A stretch of 11,464 bases of DNA from Elusimicrobia bacterium RIFCSPLOWO2_01_FULL_54_10 (GCA_001799975.1 MGUQ01000014.1:1-11464), one strand, 5' to 3'. Counted from the first letter of the stretch, positions 1 through 6,113 are shown. Translations and numbers: made by a program. The notes: a model not told the origin generated them from the letters alone.

Positions 1-28
1 GCTTTTGCTTTGATTGATGCTTGGTCAT
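1..28 (-). CDS. Start of next transposon gene, probable TnsC/TniB-type ATPase (partial, 9 codons)
   Basis: An ATG at 28-26 (minus strand) opens a frame that reads MTKHQSKQK to the window edge. It is preceded by AAGGAG at 40-35 with a 6-nt spacer, a very good ribosome-binding site, and it starts 25 bp after the transposase stop codon. The nine visible residues are polar and lysine-rich and carry no diagnostic motif. Identification as the AAA+ transposition regulator rests only on context: in Tn7, Tn5053/Tn402 and Mu the ATPase gene (tnsC, tniB, B) directly follows the transposase gene in the same operon. It could also be another accessory gene of the element. Confidence 0.5.
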
Positions 29-34
29 GATATG

Positions 35-40
35 CTCCTT
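35..40 (-). promoter_or_regulatory. Strong Shine-Dalgarno site for the edge gene
   Basis: The minus strand reads AAGGAG, then CATATC, then ATG. This is the main evidence that a real gene starts at 28. Its strength contrasts with the chromosomal genes further right, most of which lack any such site. Confidence 0.75.
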
Positions 41-53
41 ATGTAAATTGATT

Positions 54-1907
54 TTATTTTTCAATGCTAATTTCGTAGTCTTCCAGAACCTCCGAGCTTT
101 TCGGTTCCGCACACGGCTCGGCGGTTTTAACGATCCCACCCTGACACTGTCCAATCGAGGCAGTTTGGAAAGCCTGACTATGGCTTTCGATGATTTTCTG
201 CTCCTTCCGGGCGCTCTTGGTTTTCCGCATTGCCTCTCGGCGAATGAGTTCCAGCCTTTCCCTGGCCATGAGGCTGTTGGCCGATGTCGGCCTCATTCTT
301 TCTTGATACAAGAGTTTGCCGATCTTCTGAATTTCCCATACCGATAATCCGGACAGATGATTGTATTCAGGTCTGGCGGGGATCCCCAGAAATTGGTTGT
401 TTTCTGGGTTAATGACATAAATAAAAGATATGTTCCTGGGGTCATAGCGGAACCCGACCGCTTTGCGAATAAGTGGAATCAGATCGTCGTGCCAGTATCG
501 GATGCCATTAAAGACAATCCCAGCCCGATTTACGATTCTTTTCTCCTCTTTCATTAGAAAAAGCATCAAGTCGTCCCTATTGCTCGGCAGCGCCGGCTGG
601 GCTACCTGGACGCCATCTTCCCATTTACGATTAGGCATGCACCCAACCCCTGAATGGAAGCCCTCCTGATACAGCTCCGCAATAAAGATGTAAATCATTT
701 TTTCCAAGTCTTCGAGGGTCAGACAGGATTCCTTCTCTGACAAGTATTCCCCTCTTTCTTTAGGGTGAGAAAACGTTTTCCCCTCCAGCGTGCTGACCAA
801 CCTCTGATCAAGAGTTTCAAAAAATCTCTCTACCACCCCACCATGTCTCGGGGTGTAAGGCTTCCTGTAATCCAACTTGATTCCCAGTTGAGCGCAAGCC
901 GACTCAAAATGAATGGAGTGGAATTCCTTGCCGTTATCTACTACGATTCTTTCCGGCAACCCGTACATCCTCCAGGGCGTCTTCAGTCTGAATTTTTCAT
1001 TAATGTCATTTTTGAACTGGATGCCGTTATAAAGACACATGGCCACGGACATACTGGAAGGAGCATTAAACCCGAGATGGATTCCCCAGATAGACCTGCT
1101 GAAAACATCAATGCCCAAAGTCAGCCAGGGCCGCCCAATGGGATTGCCCGCCGAATCGACCACGATGACATCCATGCGTTTGTGATCGATTTGGATGCAC
1201 TCAAGGGAATGGCTCATTTTGTTGGCGAAAGTCCCAGGAGTCGGTTCATATTGGCCTGCGTGAGCCTTTTTTCCCTGGCGCTTCAGGATGTCCTTGGACT
1301 GCGAGCGCTTCAAGATGCGGTTATTTACAGTCCTGCGAGATGGTATCCGGTTGAGCCCTTCCATCCTGCAGCGGTGATCAATAATCCTGTAGATCTCGAT
1401 CTTGGATAATTTCTTAAGGCTGGCCCATTCATTTTCAAAGACCGTGCGCATGATGTTTTCCGTAGCATCCTCAAACCTAGATTTTTGGCAGGCCCGCTTT
1501 TTATAATGATCGGGTATCAAACCGCGGAGGCCATCCTTAATATAGGCTTTGATCCATCGGTATAGGGACATTATTCCACATCCTTCTTTGGCGGCAGCTT
1601 CCAATTTCTCTTTTTTAGAGCTTTTTGCCACCCTTGTAACGATCTCATAGCGCCTGTTTGCAACAGCCAGGTATTTTTCGGGAACATCCGACAGGTCCAG
1701 GTTTGCCGCTGGATTTGAGATGACCAAGGGGGCGGTTTCAAGCCGGAATTCCGGGCTCGCGTAAATTTCCCTCACATTTAGAACCTTACTTTTACGGGTG
1801 CCGATATCCTTTGCCATGATCTGGAATGGCGGGATCTGCTCCTGAACGACGAACGTCGCACCCTTGTAAATAAACCTCGTTCCACAATTGAAGTTTGTGT
1901 TTGGCAT
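54..1907 (-). CDS. TnsB/TniA-family DD35E transposase
   Basis: This 617-residue protein would bind the transposon ends and carry out DNA breakage and strand transfer. Residues about 80-135 look like a helix-turn-helix region with a segment such as SLYRWIKAYIKDGLRGL, followed by a second DNA-binding part (about 145-210). The integrase core (about 233-385) has the catalytic triad: D241 in QIDHKRMDV, D324 in IVVDNGKEF and E360 in HGGVVERFFETL, giving a DD35E spacing. Residues about 435-515 resemble the Mu-transposase C-terminal beta-barrel, and the tail from about 545 is charged and basic, as expected for a segment contacting the ATPase partner. The length lies between TniA (about 560) and TnsB (about 700). 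The start is supported by AAGGAGG 9 nt upstream. The frame is intact with all catalytic residues, so the gene is probably active. The family is secure; the exact branch (TnsB of a Tn7-like or CAST element versus TniA) cannot be decided here. Confidence 0.93.
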   Translation of the reverse strand: MPNTNFNCGTRFIYKGATFVVQEQIPPFQIMAKDIGTRKSKVLNVREIYASPEFRLETAPLVISNPAANLDLSDVPEKYLAVANRRYEIVTRVAKSSKKEKLEAAAKEGCGIMSLYRWIKAYIKDGLRGLIPDHYKKRACQKSRFEDATENIMRTVFENEWASLKKLSKIEIYRIIDHRCRMEGLNRIPSRRTVNNRILKRSQSKDILKRQGKKAHAGQYEPTPGTFANKMSHSLECIQIDHKRMDVIVVDSAGNPIGRPWLTLGIDVFSRSIWGIHLGFNAPSSMSVAMCLYNGIQFKNDINEKFRLKTPWRMYGLPERIVVDNGKEFHSIHFESACAQLGIKLDYRKPYTPRHGGVVERFFETLDQRLVSTLEGKTFSHPKERGEYLSEKESCLTLEDLEKMIYIFIAELYQEGFHSGVGCMPNRKWEDGVQVAQPALPSNRDDLMLFLMKEEKRIVNRAGIVFNGIRYWHDDLIPLIRKAVGFRYDPRNISFIYVINPENNQFLGIPARPEYNHLSGLSVWEIQKIGKLLYQERMRPTSANSLMARERLELIRREAMRKTKSARKEQKIIESHSQAFQTASIGQCQGGIVKTAEPCAEPKSSEVLEDYEISIEK

Positions 1908-1916
1908 AAGCGTATT

Positions 1917-1923
1917 CCTCCTT
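1917..1923 (-). promoter_or_regulatory. Shine-Dalgarno site of the transposase gene
   Basis: The minus strand reads AAGGAGG followed by nine bases and the ATG at 1907. A near-perfect anti-16S match at normal spacing fixes this start. Confidence 0.8.
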
Positions 1924-1948
1924 AAGTATTGTTGAGACAGGGGTAGAA

Positions 1949-1977
1949 AGTATAGCTAAGTGAGGAGGAAATTTGAA
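1949..1977 (-). promoter_or_regulatory. Possible sigma-70-type promoter of the transposase operon
   Basis: On the minus strand TTCAAA (1977-1972) and TATACT (1954-1949) are separated by 17 bp. Transcription would start near 1942, leaving a leader of about 35 nt that includes the ribosome-binding site. The promoter lies inside the element, between the end repeats and the gene. The -35 box is only moderate, so this is a suggestion. Confidence 0.4.
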
Positions 1978-2094
1978 GTGGGATGAGTGAGGGCGGACCC
2001 AAGACCCGGTTTCATACTTGCTGGGGCTGGAATCAAACTATTTAAGTTTTAGCGTGGGCTTAAGGGTGAGTGGGGGGCGGAGCCTATCGGGTGG

Positions 2095-2115
2095 AAGTAT
2101 CAAATTGAGTTGCCA
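2095..2115 (-). repeat. Transposon-end repeat 2 (inner), putative TnsB-binding site
   Basis: The minus strand reads TGGCAA, then CTC, then AATTTGATACTT. It directly abuts the outer repeat with the same 21-bp length and differs at only two positions. Tandem repeats of about 20 bp inside the terminus are the binding sites of TnsB-class transposases. A much weaker third match built on TTTGAT lies at about 2028-2048 (roughly 9 of 21) and may be chance. Confidence 0.72.
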
Positions 2116-2136
2116 AAGTATCAAATTCAATTGCCA
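2116..2136 (-). repeat. Transposon-end repeat 1 (outer), putative TnsB-binding site
   Basis: The minus strand reads TGGCAA, then TTG, then AATTTGATACTT. It sits 6 bp inside the proposed terminus and is head-to-tail with the inner copy at an exact 21-bp period (19 of 21 identical). The phased arrangement next to a TGTCA end is the main evidence that this is a functional transposon end. Confidence 0.75.
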
Positions 2137-2142
2137 ATGACA
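2137..2142 (-). other. Proposed transposon terminus (TGTCAT)
   Basis: Read inward from 2142 on the minus strand the end is TGTCAT, immediately followed by the two 21-bp repeats. TGT/ACA termini are typical of Tn7-, Tn5053- and Mu-related elements. The five bases just outside (2143-2147, TCTAA) would be the target-site duplication if insertion gives the usual 5-bp duplication. The opposite end is needed to confirm this. Confidence 0.62.
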
Positions 2143-2430
2143 TCTAATCCAAACGCATCCTTTTTGTCTTTCGCAAGTGCGGATAATATATATTATGTCT
2201 TGTTTAAGATATGGCAACCCCTGATTAGCTTGCACGTAGTGCGGCATCATATTTATACTTCTTTCGCCCATACAATAGGCTTTTTCGAACACGCCTTAAG
2301 ACGCGTTCTTTATATTTTTATGTTAGCACTCTGTTTTTGTAAATCTGGCGGGCTCGGAAGTTCAAGAAGTCATTGATTTTTTGAAAATCGGTAAAATTTC
2401 CCCGGAAATTTCTCACACATTTTTGACAAA

Positions 2431-2446
2431 GGCTTTCATGGTGTCC
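2431..2446 (-). repeat. Copy of ACCATNAAAGCC dispersed motif (minus orientation)
   Basis: The minus strand reads GGACACCATGAAAGCC. The plus-strand form (GGCTTTCATGGTGT) recurs exactly at 2876-2889. It is the leftmost of about six related copies in this intergenic region. Confidence 0.5.
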
Positions 2447-2612
2447 GGCCGGGCAGCCGAAAATAAAGGTCCAAAAACACCAACCACCCCACCCAGGCCC
2501 CAAGACCTTGGCATACCCTGTTTTAAGGTTGCTAGGGGTCAGGAAGGGTCCAACCCCAAATATACCACCTCCCAATTTGGAGTGGCCGAGGGTATCCCAG
2601 TACCCTGGAAAC

Positions 2613-2631
2613 GGGCTTTTCGTAAAGTCCC
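2613..2631. repeat. Small hairpin beside a motif copy
   Basis: GGGCTTT (2613-2619) pairs with AAAGTCCC (2624-2631), giving a 7-bp stem with one bulged T and a TCGT loop. It is followed directly by AAAAACACCATTAAAGCC (2632-2649), a plus-oriented copy of the dispersed motif. There is no clear T-tract next to it, so it is not called a terminator. Confidence 0.4.
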
Positions 2632-2747
2632 AAAAACACCATTAAAGCCCGGGGCCTGTTTTTAAGGAAGTTGGAGCTGATCCGGGTTAGCCTTCAAAAT
2701 ACCATCAAAGATCGTTGGACAAATTTCAAGCGAATGTAGAGGTGCCG

Positions 2748-2788
2748 AAAAAACCATCAAAGCCCTTCGAGCTGTTTCGTGGTGTTTT
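2748..2788. repeat. Imperfect palindrome carrying the ACCATCAAAGCC motif
   Basis: The left arm AAAAAACCATCAAA (2748-2761) pairs with the right arm TTTCGTGGTGTTTTT (2775-2789) through A-tract/T-tract, ACCA/TGGT and AAA/TTT segments, with one A-G mismatch and a 2x2 internal loop. The top of the hairpin holds GCCCTTCGAGCTG. The structure resembles the hairpin at 2856-2889, which suggests a repeat family. Confidence 0.5.
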
Positions 2789-2807
2789 TAGGCCTTTCGA
2801 AAAAGCG

Positions 2808-2829
2808 ATCAAACAAAAATTGCCAATGA
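2808..2829 (-). repeat. Degenerate transposon-end-like sequence outside the element
   Basis: The plus strand has ATCAAA, then CAAAA, then ATTGCCAATGA. The outer end repeat of the element has ATCAAA, then TTCA, then ATTGCCAATGA. Both blocks are thus shared exactly, in the same orientation, with a spacer one base longer. The TGTCA terminus is not preserved (TGAAT on the plus strand where the element has TGACA). It may be the relic of an older related insertion, or chance. Confidence 0.35.
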
Positions 2830-2855
2830 ATGAGTTCACGAATGACCTCTTAAAA

Positions 2856-2889
2856 AAACCATGAAGAGCCAATATGGCTTTCATGGTGT
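2856..2889. repeat. Hairpin with 12-bp stem, same motif family
   Basis: ACCATGAAGAGCC (2858-2870) pairs with GGCTTTCATGGT (2876-2887), with a single bulged G at 2866 and a five-base AATAT loop. This is the best-formed palindrome of the region. The right arm is identical over 14 bases to 2431-2444. It could be a cruciform, a protein site or part of an RNA. It lies about 160 bp beyond the operon stop and has no T-tract, so it is not a typical intrinsic terminator. Confidence 0.55.
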
Positions 2890-3046
2890 GTCCAGGGCCA
2901 TATCAAATGCCAGGGCTATCAAAAATGCAGCATCGGAAAATGCTCAAAAATAGACCATAATTAGCACGATTTAGGGCCTTAAAACGCAAAAAAAGCCCAA
3001 AAAAAGGCCATTTTTATGCATTTTACCGTCGAGAAGCTAATTTATT

Positions 3047-4246
3047 TTATGTAAGGGAGGGCGAGACTTCAACCAGATATGCGGCAACCACCTGCGGATC
3101 GAAAAGGATGTCAATGTTTTCGGAGGCGTACTGCTCCATTTTGGCGCGAATCTCAGGTTCTGTGATCTTGGGATTGGCCTGTTTGGCCTTGTCGCGCACA
3201 TTTTCGATCTGTTCTACAAAAGAAATGATGCGGGCGCCCAAGGGAATGGACTCCTGCTTTAATCCCTGCGGAAAACCAGAACCGTTCCAAAGCTCATGGT
3301 GGGCCTCAATCAAGGGGCCTGCGGCACTCAGAAGACGGATGGTGGATACCATGTCGGCCCCGACAGAGGGATGAGTTAACTCGACTTTTTCCATTGAAAT
3401 GGCGCCGCTCTTCTGGATCATCTGCTTGTGCGCGCCGATATAGCCGATGTCGTGCAGGAGTGAAGCATAATAGATGGTCTTGTATTGCAGCCCGGTGATT
3501 TTGAGGCGGCGCGCGATGGTGCAGGAGGTCTGGGCCACCCGCCAGCCGTGCCCGGGGCTGTTCTTGGAAATGGTTTCGATGGCCGCGCCCAAAATTTCCA
3601 TCGTGTTGGCGAAAAAATTTTTCTGGTCCTGGGTGAGCCGTGAATTGACGATTGAGACTGCGGCAAACCCCGCCAGGCTCTGCAAGATGTCCAGGTCATC
3701 TTGCATGAACTTCCCCCCCGGCGCGTTGCGCCGCTTGTTGAGGACCTCCATGACGCCGATGGCTTCATCTTGGAATATCATGGGCACGCAGATGATGGAG
3801 CGGGTTTTGAAACCACTTTTATCATCGGCGAGCGCGGCGGAAAAACGGGGGTCCTTGGCCACGTCTTCGATGAGCAGGGGCTGGGCGTTCTTGGCCACCC
3901 AGCCGGCGATGCCGTGCTGGACGGGAATTTTGATGGTTTGGACCGCGTGCGCCTTGTCGCCTCCGGCGGTTTTAAAATAGAGATATTCCTTGTTGGTGTC
4001 CAGCAGCATGACGCTGGAGGCTTCCGATTGGGTGAGTTTTTCGGCGGTGGCGGAAATTTTTTGAAGGAGGACTTCCAGGTCTAAAACTGCCGAAAAGGTC
4101 TTGGCGATGTCGAAGAGGTCTCGCACGGCCACGCCGGCTTTGTCGGTGAAGCCGGCCCCCACCACGGAAAGCCCGCAATTGGGGCAGAATTTGAATAGGC
4201 GTTCGAACGGCTCTTCACAGGCAGAGCATTTGGCAAGGATAGCCAT
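3047..4246 (-). CDS. Zinc-ribbon / GAF / HD-GYP-like signalling protein
   Basis: A 399-residue cytoplasmic protein with no signal peptide or membrane segment. Residues 7-24 form a zinc ribbon (C7-x2-C10 and C21-x2-C24). Residues about 45-205 are a GAF sensor domain, with HGIAGWVAKN and SIICVPMIFQDEAIGVMEVLN typical of the family. Residues about 215-399 are an HD-GYP-type phosphohydrolase domain: H233 in HGWRVA, H265-D266 in LLHDIG, H292 in THPSVGA, H316-H317 in EAHHELWNG and the GYP-equivalent GSGFPQG (322-328). Active HD-GYP proteins hydrolyse cyclic di-GMP. Two usual features differ here: the lysine of HDIGK is Y269, and the metal-site aspartate in the later ADxYDAL motif aligns with E345 (FVEQIENV), so activity is uncertain. 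The start lies 2 bp after the PilB-like gene's stop (TAA-GA-ATG) with no ribosome site of its own, so translation is probably coupled. The context suggests pilus or secretion control. Confidence 0.88.
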   Translation of the reverse strand: MAILAKCSACEEPFERLFKFCPNCGLSVVGAGFTDKAGVAVRDLFDIAKTFSAVLDLEVLLQKISATAEKLTQSEASSVMLLDTNKEYLYFKTAGGDKAHAVQTIKIPVQHGIAGWVAKNAQPLLIEDVAKDPRFSAALADDKSGFKTRSIICVPMIFQDEAIGVMEVLNKRRNAPGGKFMQDDLDILQSLAGFAAVSIVNSRLTQDQKNFFANTMEILGAAIETISKNSPGHGWRVAQTSCTIARRLKITGLQYKTIYYASLLHDIGYIGAHKQMIQKSGAISMEKVELTHPSVGADMVSTIRLLSAAGPLIEAHHELWNGSGFPQGLKQESIPLGARIISFVEQIENVRDKAKQANPKITEPEIRAKMEQYASENIDILFDPQVVAAYLVEVSPSLT

Positions 4247-4248
4247 TC

Positions 4249-6075
4249 TTATTTGGCCGCGGCCAAAATTTCTTCGTAGGTGGTGACCCCTTGGGTCACT
4301 TTCACGAACCCGTCTTCCATGAGCGTGCGCATCCCGTTTTTGCGGGCGAGAACACGGATGTCTTCGGATTTGACGCCCGGTTTGCAGATCATCCTGATTT
4401 CATCGTTCATGATCATGAGTTCATGGATGGCCGTGCGGCCTTTCATGCCCTTGTTGCCGCATTTGTGGCAGCCTTTGGGCTTCATGAATGTGGCCTTGGA
4501 ATAATCCACTTTGATTTCGTCCAGAGCGAGCAAGAGGTCTTTGGGCGGGTCCGGATTGGGCTCCTTGCAGTTCTTGCAAAGCGTGCGGACGAGACGCTGG
4601 GCCAGAACGCATTCCAGAGTGGAGCCGATCAAGTAGGCGGGCACGCCCATTTCAGAGAGGCGGCCCAAAACGGAAGTAGCATCGTTGGTGTGGATGGTAG
4701 AGAGCACCAAGTGGCCCGTCATGGCCGCTTCGCAGGCGATGTGGCCGGTTTCCTCGTCGCGGATTTCGCCCACCATGATGGTGTCCGGGTCTTGCCGCAG
4801 GAACGCGCGGAGAGCGGCGCCGAAATCGAATTTCTTTCCTTCTCCCAAGGAGAGGTCCGGATTGACCTGCACCTGAATGACGCCTTCCAGATTGTATTCC
4901 ACGGGGTTTTCAGCGGTTAAAATCTTTTCTTCAGGGTCCCGCACCGCAGCGAGGGCGGCCATAAGCGTGAACGATTTACCGGAACCCGTGGGGCCGCAAA
5001 CGAGGATGAGCCCATACGGCTTGGCGAGAGAATCTAAAAATCTCTGCTGGGTGTCCGGCAGGAAACCGAGCTGGTCAAGAGTGAGGTTGGCGCCGGAACG
5101 GTCCAAGATACGCATCACAGCGGATTCGCCTAACACTGTGGGAACGATGTTGACGCGGAATTCATAGGGCTTGCCCTGGGCCTTGATCTGGATGCGGCCG
5201 TCCTGAGGAATGCGCCGCTCGGTGATGTTCATGCCGCCCATGATCTTGATCTTGGCCATGAGCGCGTTTCTAAAAGTGAAAGGGACTTTGAATGTGCTTT
5301 TGCGCAGAGCGCCATCCACACGGTAACGGATAAGCAGCTTCTTTTCAAAAGGTTCGATGTGGATGTCGGAGGCTTTCAAGCGCAGGGCTTCCAGGATGAT
5401 GGCGTTCACCAGCTTTTCCACTTCCGGAGCGGAAGTGTCCACCTGCATGATGTCTTCCATTTCGACGCCTTTGTCCACTTCGACGCCGCCGGCGCTTGCT
5501 GTAGCATTCAATCCTTCAAGAAGTTCTTTTGTGAGTTCCTGCGCCTCTTCCGCCAGTTCTGCCTGGGTGCTCTGAGATTGAGGCTGCTGCGCGCCTGCAT
5601 CTTCCTCTTCCTCGATGGCTTCCGGAGAGGGCTCGTCCCCGCCGTGCACTTTGGAGATGGCGGCGCGGATGTCCGAAGACATGGCAAGATAGGGAATCAC
5701 CTGGATGCCGAAACGGAGCTGGATGTCTTCAACGGCAAAAACGTCGCGGGGATCCCGCATGGCTAAAAGGAGCATGCCTTCTTCTTTGGCGAACGGGATG
5801 ACCATTTTCTGCTTTGAAAGCTGTTTGGGGAGGACTTTGCCGACATCGGGATCGATGTCCATCTCAGAGAGGTCCACGGCGCGCACGCGCCATTCGCGGG
5901 AGAGAATGCGGAGGATTTCCGCCTTGGTGGCCAGACCGGCGTCCAGAATGGACTGTTGCAAAACTTCGCCTGATTTTTTTGATTCTTCTTCGGCCTTCTT
6001 GAGAGTTTCCTGGTTCAGGAGGCCCGATTGAAGGAAGATTTCCTCAATGGTGCGCCGTTTCTGCACGATTCCCAT
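4249..6075 (-). CDS. Type IV pilus / type II secretion assembly ATPase (PilB/GspE family)
   Basis: This 608-residue cytoplasmic hexameric ATPase would power pilus extension or type II secretion. Residues about 1-145 are an MshEN/T2SSE-N region. A charged, Gln/Glu-rich linker follows (about 145-190). The core from about 215 has the N2 domain with ASDIHIEP (235-242), Walker A GPTGSGKS (361-368), an Asp-box variant ENPVEY (389-394), Walker B in DTIMVGEIRDEET (431-443) and the His box STIHTND (459-465). The zinc-binding tetracysteine is present (C500, C503, C536, C539), which favours PilB/GspE over the retraction ATPase PilT. The length is normal for the family. The spacer between the Asp box and Walker B carries a short extra GEGKKFD stretch (411-417). 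No pilC, pilT or pilin gene is nearby. It heads a two-gene operon with the HD-GYP-like protein. The start is preceded by a strong promoter but no ribosome site. Confidence 0.93.
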   Translation of the reverse strand: MGIVQKRRTIEEIFLQSGLLNQETLKKAEEESKKSGEVLQQSILDAGLATKAEILRILSREWRVRAVDLSEMDIDPDVGKVLPKQLSKQKMVIPFAKEEGMLLLAMRDPRDVFAVEDIQLRFGIQVIPYLAMSSDIRAAISKVHGGDEPSPEAIEEEEDAGAQQPQSQSTQAELAEEAQELTKELLEGLNATASAGGVEVDKGVEMEDIMQVDTSAPEVEKLVNAIILEALRLKASDIHIEPFEKKLLIRYRVDGALRKSTFKVPFTFRNALMAKIKIMGGMNITERRIPQDGRIQIKAQGKPYEFRVNIVPTVLGESAVMRILDRSGANLTLDQLGFLPDTQQRFLDSLAKPYGLILVCGPTGSGKSFTLMAALAAVRDPEEKILTAENPVEYNLEGVIQVQVNPDLSLGEGKKFDFGAALRAFLRQDPDTIMVGEIRDEETGHIACEAAMTGHLVLSTIHTNDATSVLGRLSEMGVPAYLIGSTLECVLAQRLVRTLCKNCKEPNPDPPKDLLLALDEIKVDYSKATFMKPKGCHKCGNKGMKGRTAIHELMIMNDEIRMICKPGVKSEDIRVLARKNGMRTLMEDGFVKVTQGVTTYEEILAAAK

Positions 6076-6083
6076 GTCCGTTA

Positions 6084-6113
6084 AATATACCCTGAAAGCA
6101 TCATTATTGTCAA
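6084..6113 (-). promoter_or_regulatory. Promoter of the PilB-type operon, predicting a leaderless mRNA
   Basis: On the minus strand a perfect TTGACA (6113-6108) and TATATT (6089-6084) are separated by 18 bp. Only 8 bp follow before the ATG at 6075, so transcription should start within about two bases of the start codon. The upstream sequence TAACGGAC has no useful ribosome site. The -35 box overlaps that of the divergent Nudix promoter. Confidence 0.62.

Larger units (their letters stand above)
1..2142 (-). mobile_element. Right-hand end of a Tn7/Tn5053/Mu-like DDE transposon (continues past the left edge)
   Basis: The segment contains a TnsB/TniA-type transposase gene that starts about 235 bp inside a recognisable terminus and is transcribed away from it, the usual layout for this superfamily. 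Read inward from 2142 on the minus strand, the end begins TGTCAT and is followed directly by two tandem 21-bp repeats. Elements of the Tn7, Tn5053/Tn402 and CAST group typically begin with TGT and carry several transposase-binding repeats at each end. The next gene, barely entered at the left edge, has the spacing and position expected of the TnsC/TniB ATPase. No TnsA-like endonuclease lies between the terminus and the transposase, so a Tn5053-like or TnsA-less arrangement is likely. Cargo, the targeting subunit (TniQ/TnsD), any resolvase and the left end are outside the window. The 2142 boundary is inferred from motif structure and has not been shown by a matching opposite end. Confidence 0.72.
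2143..3046. other. Intergenic region without a convincing gene; palindrome-rich
   Basis: About 900 bp lie between the transposon end and the stop of the leftward pilB/HD-GYP operon. I see no frame with a ribosome site, family motif or normal amino-acid composition. The short frames here (for example 2381-2665 plus, 2318-2575 minus) are low-complexity and proline- or lysine-rich. What the region does hold is a 14-bp perfect AT palindrome at 2183-2196, several copies of an ACCATNAAAGCC-like motif arranged as hairpins between about 2430 and 2890, a degenerate transposon-end-like sequence at 2808-2829, and A/T-tract-rich sequence at 2970-3020. It looks more A+T-rich than the genes to its right. 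It may be a decayed insertion region, a repeat-bearing spacer, or an unrecognised non-coding RNA locus. Confidence 0.7.

Noticed and set aside
765..1409. 214-aa open frame on the plus strand inside the transposase gene
   Set aside because: It is the opposite-strand shadow of a gene with clear DDE motifs; it shows no family motif and no ribosome site.
2095..2136. The two 21-bp repeats as a minimal CRISPR array
   Set aside because: They are contiguous with no spacers and adjoin a transposon terminus, which fits transposase-binding sites.
2038..2292. 84-aa minus-strand frame crossing the transposon end
   Set aside because: It spans the proposed junction and both end repeats, has no ribosome site, and ends in a low-complexity sequence translated from the repeats.
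2590..2607. AGGGTA/TACCCT hairpin with a 6-base loop
   Set aside because: A 6-bp stem alone is common by chance, and it has no T-tract, gene context or repeat partner.
2381..2665. 94-aa plus-strand frame in the gene-free region
   Set aside because: Its composition is Pro/Lys-rich, it has no ribosome site, and the frame runs across the palindromic repeats, which explain the sequence better.
2975..3016. Possible terminator: GGCCTT pairing with AAGGCC followed by ATTTTTAT (plus orientation)
   Set aside because: The loop would be 23 nt with a weak 6-bp stem, and no plus-strand gene precedes it. In the minus direction, where the operon ends, no T-tract follows the stem.
2143..3046. tRNA, rRNA or tmRNA gene as transposon target site
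   Set aside because: I found no cloverleaf-like stems, no TTC-type T-loop and no CCA end; the region has only the small A/T-flanked hairpins.
4291..4920. 209-aa plus-strand frame opposite the PilB-type gene
   Set aside because: Opposite-strand frames open easily in G+C-rich coding DNA; it is His/Phe/Asp-rich with no recognisable motif and no start signal.
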